A DNA stretch of 64,000 nucleotides from Chitinibacter sp. SCUT-21 (GTDB lineage Bacteria > Pseudomonadota > Gammaproteobacteria > Burkholderiales > Chitinibacteraceae): contig CP102611.1 in the NCBI GenBank assembly GCA_041874755.1, positions 62,001 through 126,000 on the forward strand. The letters are read 5' to 3'. Every line of letters begins with the position of its first letter. The stretch's first letter is position 1. This document shows, piece after piece, positions 39,836 through 49,529 of the stretch. Under the pieces are notes generated by a model. The model made no database searches, had not been told where the DNA came from, and worked only from the letters and a program-made list of their open reading frames with translations. Both the position numbers and the translations under genes were made by a program.

Positions 39836-40558
39836 ATGCTTCAGCAATTTAAACCGTGGCTACGCTTTACTATTACCCAATGTGTCGGTGGAGCTATTTT
39901 CTGTGCTTTAGCGTTAAAATTGCCATTGATTTTTAGTTTGTTGTTTAGTGCTTTGTTTTGCTTTGCAGTTGCTAGATTTATCCACCCTGAGCGATGGTGG
40001 CCATGGATACATTTTAGCTTTCTACCTGTAGTTTTCCTTGCATTACAATTAGATATTCCCAACTATTACTACTTATTAGCTTTTTTGGTTACTTGGGTTG
40101 TATTCGGCCGAGTTGCTCTCTCACGAGTTCCCCTTTTTCTGACTGAAAAAGAGGCGCTCGATATACTTGCTGCAAATATAAAACCGAATTCTAAATTTTT
40201 GGATGTTGGCGCTGGTACCGGGCGTGTTTTAAATTATTTGTCACGAGTAAGACCAGATTTGCAGCTGTGTGGCGTTGAGCAGGCATTTTTGCCTTGGGTT
40301 TATGGTCGGCTTCTGTTGGATAAAAAAGTTAAATGGATACATGGTGATTACCGCGATATTCATTTTGCAAACTATGATTGTATCTACGCCTACCTTTCAC
40401 CTGCCGTTATGTCTCAATTGTGGGCTAAAGCTAAATCAGAACTCCCCCCAGGGGCAACTTTAATTAGTAATAGTTTTGAAATTCTTGAGCATAAGCCGAA
40501 CCTTGAAATTGATCTACATGATTGGAAAACGGGGAAGTTACTGATATGGCAAATGTAG
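39836..40558 (+). CDS. Membrane-anchored class I SAM-dependent methyltransferase-like protein
   Basis: 240 aa. The first ~95 residues form about three or four hydrophobic helices. A cytoplasmic Rossmann-type methyltransferase fold follows, with motif I FLDVGAGTGRVLNYL at about 121-135, an acidic residue at the end of strand 2 (LCGVEQA), and a motif-II-like IHGDYRDIHF. The substrate is unknown. It has no good ribosome-binding site of its own and starts 9 bp after motB, while the HDOD gene starts inside its last codons; it is therefore part of the motAB transcription unit. Confidence 0.8.
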   Translation: MLQQFKPWLRFTITQCVGGAIFCALALKLPLIFSLLFSALFCFAVARFIHPERWWPWIHFSFLPVVFLALQLDIPNYYYLLAFLVTWVVFGRVALSRVPLFLTEKEALDILAANIKPNSKFLDVGAGTGRVLNYLSRVRPDLQLCGVEQAFLPWVYGRLLLDKKVKWIHGDYRDIHFANYDCIYAYLSPAVMSQLWAKAKSELPPGATLISNSFEILEHKPNLEIDLHDWKTGKLLIWQM

Positions 40559-41931
40559 TCAGTGCGCATCAAGAATGGCTTAATAAGCCACTGCCTATTT
40601 TGCAGTCATCACGCAATCAGATCATTGCGATGGTTCGGCGCTCAGACAAAATTAAGCCATCCGAGATTGCAGAAGTCGTGCTCCAAGACCCTTTGCTGGC
40701 AGCTCAATTGCTTCGAACTGTAAATCATCGCAGCAAAACTAGTCTCTCAACAGAAATTTCTTCGATAGAAAGTGCAATTTTATTAATTGGCGTCGTTCCT
40801 TTTTTAGAACGATTTGCTCGGCATACCACTATTGAGAGCTTGCTGCTGCCAGACCTGCAGAAAGAGTATTCTATTCTATTGAAGTGGATCTTTCATGCTC
40901 AGACATTGCGCCGTTTAGCCAAAGAGTTTGCAACGCAGCGCTACGATTCAAAAATTGATGTTGTGCAAATTGCCGCTTTGCTGACTCCGTTGGAGCATAT
41001 GCTGCCTTTATTGGCCAAGGTGCCTTCGTTATCAATGACACCTTCACCTGTGAATTTGCACAAGCTGCTTCAAATTTGGGAGTATCCAGCTACTGTATTG
41101 GATTTAGTAGGGGTTATGGTTGAGCCGAGCCCGCGCTACGCTTTGCATAAAGCGTTAATTTCTTTAATGGGTTGTTTAGATAAAGGTTGGTGGCAACCCG
41201 ATATTACTGCCCATCTACAAACGATCGCTTTGATTTTAGGGCAAGAAGTCGGTGATGTTTGGCGTACAGTGGTCAAATGCCTGGTGAGTTTAAGTCACCG
41301 GCTCCCTAGCCAGCATGCTTTTTATACTCCGGCGCGCTGGTTGGTCATGCAGCCTGGTGATTGGCCTAATCCAAATTTATTAGCTGAACAGGCAAATGTG
41401 AGTATTAAACCAGTTGAAAAGGATGTATTGATTGAGCGTATGCAGGCCTTGCATCTTGCTGGTGTGCAAGGGGCCGCAACCAATCAAGTGATGGGTTTAG
41501 CAATTAAAGCGATCGCGGAAGGTTTGGGGATGAAACGTATCGCATTTACGCTGTTTATGGCTGCAGAAAATAGCCTTCGTTCCCGCTATGTTCAAGGAGC
41601 GGATACTGATGCGTTGCGAGTTTTAGTGGTGCCATTAGAAGCCCCTCACTTGTTTACAAGGTTGCTGCAAAAACCGAGCAGTATTTGGCTTAATTCTGGA
41701 AATGCCGGTCAGTATCAGCCACTGTTGCCAGCTGAATTTCGCGAGCAAATTCATGCTGAGAGTTTTTGTGCAATGTCGATTTTTGTGGGTGATAAACCAC
41801 TGGGCATTCTTTATGCAGATGTCGGTGGCGAGGCTCAAGTTTCGGACTATCAGTATCAACACTTCAAGCAAATTAGTACGCTCACAAGCCGTGCTTTAGC
41901 GCATAATGCACGCCGCAAATCAGCCATGTGA
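40546..41931 (+). CDS. HDOD-GAF signalling protein
   Basis: 461 aa cytoplasmic protein. The N-terminal half (about 20-220) is an HDOD domain (ILQSSRNQIIAMVRR, EIAEVVLQDPLLAAQLLRTVN, ISSIESAILLIGVVPFLE). The C-terminal ~140 residues look like a GAF domain (AIKAIAEGLGMKRIAFTLF, SFCAMSIFVGDKPLGILYADVG). HDOD proteins act in stress, motility and second-messenger signalling without a proven enzymatic role. It overlaps the methyltransferase gene by 13 bp. The tie to motA/motB suggests a motility or sensory function, which is inference. Confidence 0.82.
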   Translation: MANVVSAHQEWLNKPLPILQSSRNQIIAMVRRSDKIKPSEIAEVVLQDPLLAAQLLRTVNHRSKTSLSTEISSIESAILLIGVVPFLERFARHTTIESLLLPDLQKEYSILLKWIFHAQTLRRLAKEFATQRYDSKIDVVQIAALLTPLEHMLPLLAKVPSLSMTPSPVNLHKLLQIWEYPATVLDLVGVMVEPSPRYALHKALISLMGCLDKGWWQPDITAHLQTIALILGQEVGDVWRTVVKCLVSLSHRLPSQHAFYTPARWLVMQPGDWPNPNLLAEQANVSIKPVEKDVLIERMQALHLAGVQGAATNQVMGLAIKAIAEGLGMKRIAFTLFMAAENSLRSRYVQGADTDALRVLVVPLEAPHLFTRLLQKPSSIWLNSGNAGQYQPLLPAEFREQIHAESFCAMSIFVGDKPLGILYADVGGEAQVSDYQYQHFKQISTLTSRALAHNARRKSAM

Positions 41932-41937
41932 AGAAAA

Positions 41938-42717
41938 ATGGAATTCATATCTTCAAAGCAAAACGCAATTTTTAAACAAGCATTCAAATTAAGTCAGTCT
42001 AGGCGTGATCGGCATAAAACTGGGATGTCGCTCCTTGATGGTGCTCATTTGGTCTGCGCCTGGTTAGATGCTGGAAATGACATTGACGTGGTGATGGTGA
42101 CGGAAAATGGCCTTGCTAAACCCGAGATTGCAGGTTTGCTATCGCGTTCTAATGCGCGTAAGTTAAAACTGAGCGATGAGCTTTTTCAAGAATTAAGTGA
42201 ATTGCCGAGCGCAACTGGTATCTTGGCGCTCATCAAAACCCCTCGGCCTTCTGAGTTAAAAACTGCTGGGTTTTGTTTACTGCTTGATGGAGTGCAAGAC
42301 CCAGGTAATGTGGGTGCTATTTTGCGCACCGCACACGCAGCAGGGGTTGAACAAGTTTGGCTGTCGGCGCAATGTGCCGATATTTGGTCCCCAAAAGTGC
42401 TTCGTGCAGGAATGGGGGCTCAGATGGTTTTGCCATGCTTTGAAAATGTGGATCTACCAGCTCAACTTAAGCAGTTTTCTGGGCAGGTGATGGTGACTTT
42501 GCTTGATGAAGAGGCGTGCGATCTTTATGCTGCAGATCTACGGGGTGATGTTGCAGTGGTTGTCGGCTCAGAGGGGCAGGGGGTTTCAAGTGAGGTAGCC
42601 GCTTTGGCAACTCTAAAGGTGTATATTCCCATGCAGGTGGGGATTGAGTCGTTGAATGTGGGGCATGCCGCAGCAATTAGTCTTTACGAAAAACTGCGGC
42701 AAAATCGTACTACTTAG
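41938..42717 (+). CDS. TrmH/SpoU family RNA 2'-O-methyltransferase
   Basis: 259 aa SPOUT-fold RNA methyltransferase. The N-terminal substrate-binding part (SKQNAIFKQAFKLSQSRRDRHKTG) is followed by the three SpoU motifs: LDGVQDPGNVGAILRTA, VVVGSEGQGVS, and IPMQVGIESLNVGHAAAISLYE, which forms the knot and SAM site. The exact target (rRNA or tRNA) cannot be assigned; RlmB-like 23S modification is one option. It starts 6 bp after the HDOD gene. Confidence 0.9.
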   Translation: MEFISSKQNAIFKQAFKLSQSRRDRHKTGMSLLDGAHLVCAWLDAGNDIDVVMVTENGLAKPEIAGLLSRSNARKLKLSDELFQELSELPSATGILALIKTPRPSELKTAGFCLLLDGVQDPGNVGAILRTAHAAGVEQVWLSAQCADIWSPKVLRAGMGAQMVLPCFENVDLPAQLKQFSGQVMVTLLDEEACDLYAADLRGDVAVVVGSEGQGVSSEVAALATLKVYIPMQVGIESLNVGHAAAISLYEKLRQNRTT

Positions 42718-42718
42718 G

Positions 42719-42765
42719 GGTATTGCTATTTAGTCCCTGATTGTCCATATCTGACGGGCAATACC
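42719..42765. terminator. Weak candidate convergent terminator
   Basis: GGTATTGC and GCAATACC form an 8-bp stem enclosing 31 bases between the convergent methyltransferase and lolD genes, followed by TTGTTTT on the plus strand. The large loop makes it a weak candidate. Confidence 0.3.
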
Positions 42766-42770
42766 TTGTT

Positions 42771-43448
42771 TTAGGCTAAGTGTCCGTCACGCATGTGCAG
42801 TACCCGCTGGCATCGACTTGCTAAACTGGCATCATGGGTGACGATTAAGAAACCCGTGCCTAGGTCTTGTGCTAATTCAATCATTAAGTCAAAAACGGCG
42901 CTAGCATTACTCTGGTCGAGGTTGCCAGTCGGTTCGTCAGCCAATACACAGTTGGGCTGAGTAACCAGCGCGCGGGCAATTGCCGCTCGTTGTCGCTCCC
43001 CGCCCGATAACTCCCCTGGCTTATGTTCACTGCGATGCCCTAAGCCGACTCGATCAAGCATTTGGCACGCTTGCAGTAGGGCGATTTTTTTGTCCACGCG
43101 GCGAATTAGGAGTGGCATCGCAACATTTTCTGCCGCAGTAAATTCAGGTAGTAAATGGTGAAATTGGTAAACAAACCCAAGATGCTGATTGCGTAATTGT
43201 CCGCGCTCACTGTCTTTAAGGGTGAATGGATCCTTGCCCATCAAATTAACAGAGCCAGAGCTAGGGTGATCAAGAGTTCCTAGGCAATGAAGTAATGTAG
43301 ATTTGCCGGAGCCAGATGCCCCGACCAATGCCACAATTTCACTTCGGCTTAGTGTGAAGTCGACGGCATGTAAAACCGGGGTTTCAATTTTTCCCGAGAA
43401 ATAACTTTTCGAGAGTTTGTTGGCGGATAAGATAATGTCTGAATTCAT
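42771..43448 (-). CDS. lolD: Lipoprotein-releasing ABC transporter ATPase LolD
   Basis: 225 aa ABC ATPase of the MacB/LolD type. Walker A GASGSGKS is at 43-50, the Q-loop region is [22 protein letters not shown], signature [15 protein letters not shown], Walker [14 protein letters not shown]-loop IVTHD. It powers extraction of outer-membrane lipoproteins from the inner membrane. It follows lolC/E by 9 bp in the same direction, confirming the Lol role. Confidence 0.95.
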   Translation of the reverse strand: MNSDIILSANKLSKSYFSGKIETPVLHAVDFTLSRSEIVALVGASGSGKSTLLHCLGTLDHPSSGSVNLMGKDPFTLKDSERGQLRNQHLGFVYQFHHLLPEFTAAENVAMPLLIRRVDKKIALLQACQMLDRVGLGHRSEHKPGELSGGERQRAAIARALVTQPNCVLADEPTGNLDQSNASAVFDLMIELAQDLGTGFLIVTHDASLASRCQRVLHMRDGHLA

Positions 43449-43457
43449 ATTGGCCTG

Positions 43458-44693
43458 TTATTCGTAGCGCAGCGCTTCCGCTGGATTAACACGCGAAGCG
43501 CGCCAGCTAGGATAAAGTGTCGCCAATAGGGCGAGCAATAGAGAAATGCCACCAATGCTTGCAACGTCGCTTGGTATTACCTTGCTTGGCAATTCAGTGA
43601 TCAAATACACATCGGCCGACAAAATTTGGCTACCAATTACACGCTCAATAAAAGGAACAATAGTACTGATATTGAGTGCAACAAGTACGCCGCCAACCAC
43701 GCCACTTACAGTGCCAATTACTCCCGACATTGCGCCTTGAACGAGGAAGATCTTCATGATTGATGCGGGCGATGCGCCCAAGGTTCTTAAAATCGCAATG
43801 TCGGCCTGTTTGTCGGTGACCACCATAACTAGAGTTGAAACTAAGTTAAAAGCAGCCACTGCGACGATTAAGGTCAGGATGATAAACATCATCCGCTTTT
43901 CAATTTCAACGGCTCTAAAATAGGTTGGATTTTCTTGGCTCCAGTCCGCCACGATCAGCTCAGGTAAGTCGCGATTCATTTCGCGCGCAACTTGACGAGC
44001 TTGGAAGAGGTTGTCGAGCTTAACGCGTACGCCTGTAATGGCATCGCCTGTGCGATAGAGTTTTTGAGCGTCGGATAGATGAATGAGTGCTAAGTTGGCG
44101 TCATAAGGGTAATAGTCAGCTTTGAAAATACCAACGACCGTAAATTGCCGTAATCGAGGGATTAAGCCCGCTGGCGTGACTTGACCCTGTGGTGTAATCA
44201 GGGTGACTTTATCACCCAGTGTTACCCCTAAATCTTGAGCCAAATTCCATCCCAGTACCACAGAAAAGTCTCCTGCGCGTAAATCATTAGCGGTGCCGAC
44301 AATCATTTTTTCGGTCACTTCACTTACTTTCCGCTCTTCTGTTGGTTCTATGCCACGAACTAATACACCTTTAACTTGACTGCCATTGGTAAAGAGACCC
44401 TGACCTAATACGTAGGGGGCAGTTCCTTTTACGTGTGGATTTTGGCTGGCTGTGCGTGCTGCCGATTGCCAGTCGCTTAAAGCGTTGTTGGGGCTGGAAA
44501 TCGTAATGTGTGAGGCCATGCCTAAGATGCGGTTACGCACTTCTTCTTGGAACCCGTTCATAACGGATAGCACGATAATTAGTGCTGCAACTCCGAGGGC
44601 AATGCCAACTATCGAAATGAGGGAAATAAAGGAAATGAAGCCGTTCGTGCGCTTAGCTCGGGTATAGCGTAAGCCAATCAGAAGTTCGTACAT
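43458..44693 (-). CDS. lolC: Lipoprotein-releasing ABC transporter permease (LolC/LolE)
   Basis: 411 aa. One N-terminal helix (about 20-45, FISLISIVGIALGVAALIIVLSVMNGFQ), a large periplasmic MacB-like domain, and three C-terminal helices (about 265-400) make the FtsX/LolC fold. EVRNRILGMASHITI and PSWRASRVNPAEALRYE are typical. It works with LolD to hand lipoproteins to LolA. Only one permease gene is present, so it is probably a homodimeric LolF-like or single LolC/E protein. Start ATG at 44693 is preferred over a TTG four codons earlier. Confidence 0.92.
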   Translation of the reverse strand: MYELLIGLRYTRAKRTNGFISFISLISIVGIALGVAALIIVLSVMNGFQEEVRNRILGMASHITISSPNNALSDWQSAARTASQNPHVKGTAPYVLGQGLFTNGSQVKGVLVRGIEPTEERKVSEVTEKMIVGTANDLRAGDFSVVLGWNLAQDLGVTLGDKVTLITPQGQVTPAGLIPRLRQFTVVGIFKADYYPYDANLALIHLSDAQKLYRTGDAITGVRVKLDNLFQARQVAREMNRDLPELIVADWSQENPTYFRAVEIEKRMMFIILTLIVAVAAFNLVSTLVMVVTDKQADIAILRTLGASPASIMKIFLVQGAMSGVIGTVSGVVGGVLVALNISTIVPFIERVIGSQILSADVYLITELPSKVIPSDVASIGGISLLLALLATLYPSWRASRVNPAEALRYE

Positions 44694-44847
44694 TTTCGCT
44701 GCCAATATCAGAGTGCCATCAGTTTATCACAGGCTCTACCTTTCAAAGATGTCAGCTCATGATTTCTTATCGTTAACGTGTACTTTGTGACTGTGTCGAT
44801 TTTGCTGCACCAAAATAAGCAATTACCTGTATTTAAGTATTTGCTAC

Positions 44848-44894
44848 TTGACTTATTGATGGGCGAGATTTAATTTTCAAACAATCGTTTGAAA
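44848..44894 (+). promoter_or_regulatory. psrA promoter with PsrA-type palindromic operator
   Basis: TTGACT (44848-44853) and TAATTT (44871-44876) are spaced by 17 bases. Overlapping the -10 and the start region is a perfect 8-bp palindrome, TTTCAAAC-AATC-GTTTGAAA (44875-44894). Its core CAAAC-N4-GTTTG equals the consensus described for Pseudomonas PsrA. Binding here would repress the regulator and the downstream fad genes until acyl-CoA or fatty acid releases it. Confidence 0.75.
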
Positions 44895-44936
44895 TTGATC
44901 TGGATCAACTACAAGATCTGGGTGCTGGAGTGGATG

Positions 44937-45587
44937 ATGGACGCAGGAAAAAATCTCGATACCTCTACCCGAATTCTGAATGCGGCTGAGTTGTTATTTA
45001 TTGAGCATGGTTTTGATGGCACATCAATGCGTCAAATTACTGGTGCAGCCGAAGTGAATATTGCGGCGGTCAACTACTATTTTGGTTCCAAAGATGGTTT
45101 GTTTCAAGCGGTGTTTGAGCGTCGTGCTGAACCCTTTGTACGGCTATCACTCAGTAAACTCAGTGAATTGGAAGCAAGTGGGCAGGCCAACAATCCGACC
45201 GAAATTGTGCAATCCTTTCTCTCTGCCGCACTGGAGATGGGGAGCAATCCTGAATTTGGCGGTTTGATTTTTGTCCGGCTTTTGGCGCGCAGTTATGTTG
45301 AACCGCATGCGGTGCTAAAGGAAAAAATTCCGCAACGCTATGGTGAATTGACACGGCGTTATCAAGCGGCCTTAGAGCGTGCGCTGCCAAACCTGAGTGG
45401 CAGCGAAGTAGCGTGGCGCTTTCATTTTATGACCAGCGCCATTTTCAATGCTTTTGCCGGAAATCATGTATTGCGTTTGTTCACCGAGCAACCCATGGTC
45501 AATGCTCGTGATCCCCAGCGTGTTGCACAAATGTTGCTACCCTTTATCTCTGCTGGGCTAACCAGCCCAGCCGCTGCACAAAACTAG
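44937..45587 (+). CDS. psrA: TetR-family fatty-acid regulator (PsrA-like)
   Basis: 216 aa. An N-terminal TetR helix-turn-helix (STRILNAAELLFIEHGFDGTSMRQITGAAEVNIAAVNYYFGSKDGLFQAVFERR) is followed by a helical ligand domain (MTSAIFNAFAGN, LLPFISAGL). The call is based on the fold, a matching operator just upstream, and the fad genes directly behind. Homologues bind fatty acids or acyl-CoA and repress beta-oxidation. ATG at 44937, six bases after GGAG, is chosen among several in-frame starts. It ends 8 bp before fadE. Confidence 0.85.
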   Translation: MDAGKNLDTSTRILNAAELLFIEHGFDGTSMRQITGAAEVNIAAVNYYFGSKDGLFQAVFERRAEPFVRLSLSKLSELEASGQANNPTEIVQSFLSAALEMGSNPEFGGLIFVRLLARSYVEPHAVLKEKIPQRYGELTRRYQAALERALPNLSGSEVAWRFHFMTSAIFNAFAGNHVLRLFTEQPMVNARDPQRVAQMLLPFISAGLTSPAAAQN

Positions 45588-45595
45588 GAGCTATC

Positions 45596-48052
45596 ATGAC
45601 CATCTTATTTTGTATTGCTGCTGTGGTCTTTTTTCTAGGTGCTTTGGCCTACTTCAGTGCGCCATTATGGCTAAGTTCAATCATGGTAATTGCCGCTGTG
45701 AATTATGCTGTCTTTGTGCAAGGTGCACCAATGGCTTGGTTTGTCGCCGCTGTTGCTATTGCCATCATTTTGAATTTGAAATTACTGCGTCAAATCATCC
45801 TTACTGGTCCTTTGTTTGGTGTGTTTCGCAAAATTACACCGCCGATGTCGCAAACCGAGCAAGAGGCGATTGACGCTGGAACGGTGTGGTGGGATCGAGA
45901 GCTATTTAGCGGTAAACCTGATTTCTCGCAATTATTGAACTATCCAGAGCCTAAATTGAGCGCTGAGGAAGAGGCATTTATTAATGGCCCCACTGAAACC
46001 TTATGCCAGATGCTCAATGATTGGGAAATCACGCAAAATCAAAAAGACCTGAGCCCTGAGGTGTGGCAATACATCAAAGAGCAAGGCTTTTTGGGCATGA
46101 TTATTAAAAAGGAATACGGCGGCAAACAGTTTTCCAATTACGCTCATGCTCGCGTGGTGACGAAAATCGCCACACGCTCAAGTAGTGCGGCGGTAACAGT
46201 GATGGTGCCTAACTCACTCGGACCTGGTGAGTTGCTTCAACACTATGGGACTGAAGCGCAAAAGAATTACTACCTTCCACGCTTAGCAAAAGGCGAGGAA
46301 ATTCCATGTTTTGCCTTGACTAGCCCTGAGGCTGGCTCAGATGCGGGCGGCATACCAGACTACGGTATTGTTACACGTGGCAGCTACACTGACCCCCGTA
46401 CAGGTATACGGCATGAAAATGTGCTTGGTATTCGCCTAACCTGGGAAAAACGCTATATCACCCTTGGCCCCGTTGCGACGATTTTGGGCATGGCGTTCAA
46501 GCTGTACGATCCAGATCATCTGATCGGCACTAAGGACGATGTGGGCATTACTTGTGCGTTGATCCCAACTAATCACGATGGCGTTCATATTGGTCGTCGC
46601 CACTATCCGGGTACCGCCACATTCCAAAATGGCCCGAATTGGGGTAAAGACGTGTTTATTCCGATGGATTGGGTGATCGGTGGGCAAGATTATGTAGGTC
46701 AAGGCTGGAAAATGTTGGTTGAGTGCCTGTCGGTAGGGCGCTGTATTTCGCTGCCCGCAATGTCGGTTGCGTCAGGTAAGTTGGCTGCATATACCACCGG
46801 CGCTTATGCACGAATTCGTAGCCAATTTGGTCTATCAATCGGCCGTTTCGAAGGCGTTGATGAAGCCTTGGGCCGGATCGGTGGTTACACCTACCAAATG
46901 GATGCGGCACAACGCCTAGCGTTGACAGCGCTCGATATGGGTGAAAAACCATCGGTGCTGTCCGGTATTTTGAAATACCACAATACCGAGCGCATGCGTA
47001 AAACCATTAACGATGCGATGGATGTTCATGCTGGTAAAGCCGTATGTATCGGTCCGCGTAACTATCTGGCATTGGGTTACCAAGCAATACCTGTGGCGAT
47101 CACGGTGGAAGGTGCGAATATTTTAACGCGCAGCATGATTATCTTTGGACAAGGTGCGATTCGCTGCCACCCATTTGTACTGAAAGAATTGCGCGCGGCG
47201 ATGAGCAAAGATTTGGCAGCATTTGATGATGCGGTGATCGGTCACATCGGGTTTGCGATCTCGAATGCTGTGCGCTCATTTTGGCTGGGTTTGACTGGTG
47301 CGCGCTTGGTATCGGCGCCGAAAGACGGACCAACTGCGCAAAATTATCGTGACATTGTTCGACTCTCTAGCGCATTCGCTTTCCTGGCTGATTTAGGGAT
47401 GAGCACCTTGGGTGGCAGCTTGAAGTTTAAAGAAAAGCTGTCTGCTCGTTTGGGTGATATGTTGTCCAATTTGTATTTGGCCACTGCGGCGTTGAAGAAA
47501 TTTCACGACGATGGCGAGCCCAAAGAAGACCGTCCATTTGTGCGTTGGGCGGTAGAAACGGCGCTTTATGATTGCCAAGAAGCGATGAATGGCTTTTTGG
47601 CCAATCACCCCAATCGTTTTATTGCCTGGGTGGCGCGTCGCATTGTGTTTCCGTGCGGCATGAGTATCAAAGCACCAGCTGATCGGGTTGGCACTCGAAT
47701 TGCTCGTAGCCTGATGGAACCGTCGACTGCTCGTGATCGTTTGGTCAAATACATGTATCGCCCAAATGACGAAAGCGACTCAATTGGTGTACTTGAATAT
47801 GCGCTGAAAGCCGTGATGGAAACCGAAGGTTTGGAAAGCAAATTACGCCGCGCGCAACGTGAAGGGCACTTAAAACAATTAACGGCCAGTGCCCGCTTGG
47901 ATGAAGCTTTGGCGGCAGGCTTAATCACTGCTGATGAACATGCTGCGGTAACGCGTGCTCGCCGCTTGAAACGTGAGGTGATTATGGTCGATGATTTTGA
48001 TGCACATTTGGCCAACCCTGATCCTAATGCGATCCACCGTACTGTTGTTTAA
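45596..48052 (+). CDS. fadE: Acyl-CoA dehydrogenase FadE
   Basis: 818 aa, close to E. coli FadE (814 aa); first oxidation step of beta-oxidation, acyl-CoA to trans-2-enoyl-CoA with FAD. The N-terminus has two or three hydrophobic helices (about 1-65), typical of membrane-bound FadE. The ACAD core shows FLGMIIKKEYGGKQFSNYAHA, CFALTSPEAGSDAGG and VGRCISLPAMSVASGKL, and the FadE-type C-terminal domain runs from about 560 (FVRWAVETALYDCQEAMNGFLANHP). It is directly behind psrA. Confidence 0.95.
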   Translation: MTILFCIAAVVFFLGALAYFSAPLWLSSIMVIAAVNYAVFVQGAPMAWFVAAVAIAIILNLKLLRQIILTGPLFGVFRKITPPMSQTEQEAIDAGTVWWDRELFSGKPDFSQLLNYPEPKLSAEEEAFINGPTETLCQMLNDWEITQNQKDLSPEVWQYIKEQGFLGMIIKKEYGGKQFSNYAHARVVTKIATRSSSAAVTVMVPNSLGPGELLQHYGTEAQKNYYLPRLAKGEEIPCFALTSPEAGSDAGGIPDYGIVTRGSYTDPRTGIRHENVLGIRLTWEKRYITLGPVATILGMAFKLYDPDHLIGTKDDVGITCALIPTNHDGVHIGRRHYPGTATFQNGPNWGKDVFIPMDWVIGGQDYVGQGWKMLVECLSVGRCISLPAMSVASGKLAAYTTGAYARIRSQFGLSIGRFEGVDEALGRIGGYTYQMDAAQRLALTALDMGEKPSVLSGILKYHNTERMRKTINDAMDVHAGKAVCIGPRNYLALGYQAIPVAITVEGANILTRSMIIFGQGAIRCHPFVLKELRAAMSKDLAAFDDAVIGHIGFAISNAVRSFWLGLTGARLVSAPKDGPTAQNYRDIVRLSSAFAFLADLGMSTLGGSLKFKEKLSARLGDMLSNLYLATAALKKFHDDGEPKEDRPFVRWAVETALYDCQEAMNGFLANHPNRFIAWVARRIVFPCGMSIKAPADRVGTRIARSLMEPSTARDRLVKYMYRPNDESDSIGVLEYALKAVMETEGLESKLRRAQREGHLKQLTASARLDEALAAGLITADEHAAVTRARRLKREVIMVDDFDAHLANPDPNAIHRTVV

Positions 48053-48122
48053 ACCTATTGTTATTAAAAAGGGGCAGGCAAAGATTTGCCCCGCTGTTGA
48101 ACTGCCTCTTGGAGAAACGATC

Positions 48123-49460
48123 ATGACTCAAAGTGCTTTTATCCTTAAAACTACTGTTCGCTCATTAAAACTAATCGGTGTGATGGGCGCCTTGCTCGGT
48201 TCAGGCTCTGTACTGGCCTCGGGTTACCACTTTGGTACTCAAAGTGCCAGTAACCAAGGTGTTGCAAACTCGGGTGCTGCTGAAGTCATGGATGCATCGA
48301 CGATTTTTTATAACCCAGCGGGTTTGAGCCGTTTGGATGGTACCCAAGTATCGGGTGTTTTGAATGTCATCATTCCCGATGGCGAGTACAGCAATATCAA
48401 AACCACCACTGCTACGGGTAAAGCTACAGGCGGTGGTAACGGTGGCAATTTTGGCGTGACTACCGCGGTGCCGCATGCGTATTTAAGCCATCAAATTAAC
48501 GATCAGCTGACCGTAGGTGTTGGTATGTTTGTGCCATTTGGCTCGCACACGTCTTACGATGAAGGTTGGGTGGGACGCTATCAAACATTAGACAGTCAAA
48601 TTAAGACGCTGAATTTGAATCCTTCAATTTCATATAAATTCAACGACACGGTCTCAGTCGGGGTGGGTGTTAGTGCCCAGTATATTCATGGCACTCTGAG
48701 TAAAGCGCTGGACTTGGGTTTGGCTGTAAACCCCGCGTTGTCGGGTAATGCAGCCTATGACGGTAAATCAGAAGTTGAAGGTGACGATATTGGTTATGGC
48801 TTTAACTTGGGGGCGCTGTTTAATCTGAGTGACTCTACGCGTGTTGGCGTGGCCTATCGTTCCGCGATTAAACATACCTTGGAAGGTGATTTGAAATTCA
48901 CCGTGCCTGCACGGTTACAGCCAACACCGATTGGTGCTTCGCTGAAAAATACTTCAGCCTCTTTGTATGTTGAAACGCCAGAATCATTCTCAATTAATGC
49001 GTTCCACCAAATTAACCCAGAGTGGGCTGTGACGGCAGATTACACTTGGACTGGCCATTCTCGCTTTGATGAAATTCGCATCAAAGCCAATGGTCGCGCC
49101 GATTCAGTGACGGTGACCAATTGGAGTGATACTAGCCGCTACTCGGTCGGCGCAACGTATTCGCCAAATCAAACCTGGTCTCTACGTGCAGGCTTGGCGT
49201 ACGATCAATCTCCAGAATCGAACGAAGCAGAGCGCATTGCCAGTATTCCAGATAGTGATCGCATCTGGTATGCATTGGGTGGACGTTACAACTTCGACCA
49301 AAATAACTCGATCGATTTAGCCGCAATTTATGTGCAGCTGAAAGACTCAACGATCAATCGCAAGCCTTTGGATGCCAGCGAGCGCTCGGCTGGCAGCATT
49401 AATGGCAATTACAGCGTCAGCTCAATCACTTTGGGCGCGCAATACAATCACCGCTTCTAA
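48123..49460 (+). CDS. fadL: FadL-type outer-membrane long-chain fatty acid transporter
   Basis: 445 aa with a signal peptide ending near VLA|SGYHFG and the FadL beta-barrel family pattern: ANSGAAEVMDASTIFYNPAGLSRLDGTQVSG (N-terminal hatch) and repeated barrel strands ending in a terminal Phe (QYNHRF). Takes up hydrophobic compounds and long-chain fatty acids. GGAGAAA precedes the ATG. It lies 70 bp after fadE; the gap contains a GGGGCA/TGCCCC hairpin but no terminator T-run on the coding strand. Confidence 0.93.
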   Translation: MTQSAFILKTTVRSLKLIGVMGALLGSGSVLASGYHFGTQSASNQGVANSGAAEVMDASTIFYNPAGLSRLDGTQVSGVLNVIIPDGEYSNIKTTTATGKATGGGNGGNFGVTTAVPHAYLSHQINDQLTVGVGMFVPFGSHTSYDEGWVGRYQTLDSQIKTLNLNPSISYKFNDTVSVGVGVSAQYIHGTLSKALDLGLAVNPALSGNAAYDGKSEVEGDDIGYGFNLGALFNLSDSTRVGVAYRSAIKHTLEGDLKFTVPARLQPTPIGASLKNTSASLYVETPESFSINAFHQINPEWAVTADYTWTGHSRFDEIRIKANGRADSVTVTNWSDTSRYSVGATYSPNQTWSLRAGLAYDQSPESNEAERIASIPDSDRIWYALGGRYNFDQNNSIDLAAIYVQLKDSTINRKPLDASERSAGSINGNYSVSSITLGAQYNHRF

Positions 49461-49479
49461 ACCCTTGTGAAGCATCGCG

Positions 49480-49500
49480 GCAGGGCGCGTGACGCCCTGC
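49480..49500 (+). other. Intergenic hairpin between fadL and the fused beta-oxidation gene
   Basis: A perfect 8-bp stem (GCAGGGCG / CGCCCTGC) with loop CGTGA lies 20 bp after fadL. There is no T-run, so it is more likely an mRNA stability or processing element than a terminator. Confidence 0.5.
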
Positions 49501-49529
49501 ATCTGTAAACCTCAATCGAGGCCGAAAGA

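Noticed and set aside
47605..48015. 136-codon minus-strand frame at the end of fadE
   Set aside because: It is a shadow of the fadE reading frame with low-complexity Ser/Arg/Ala composition.
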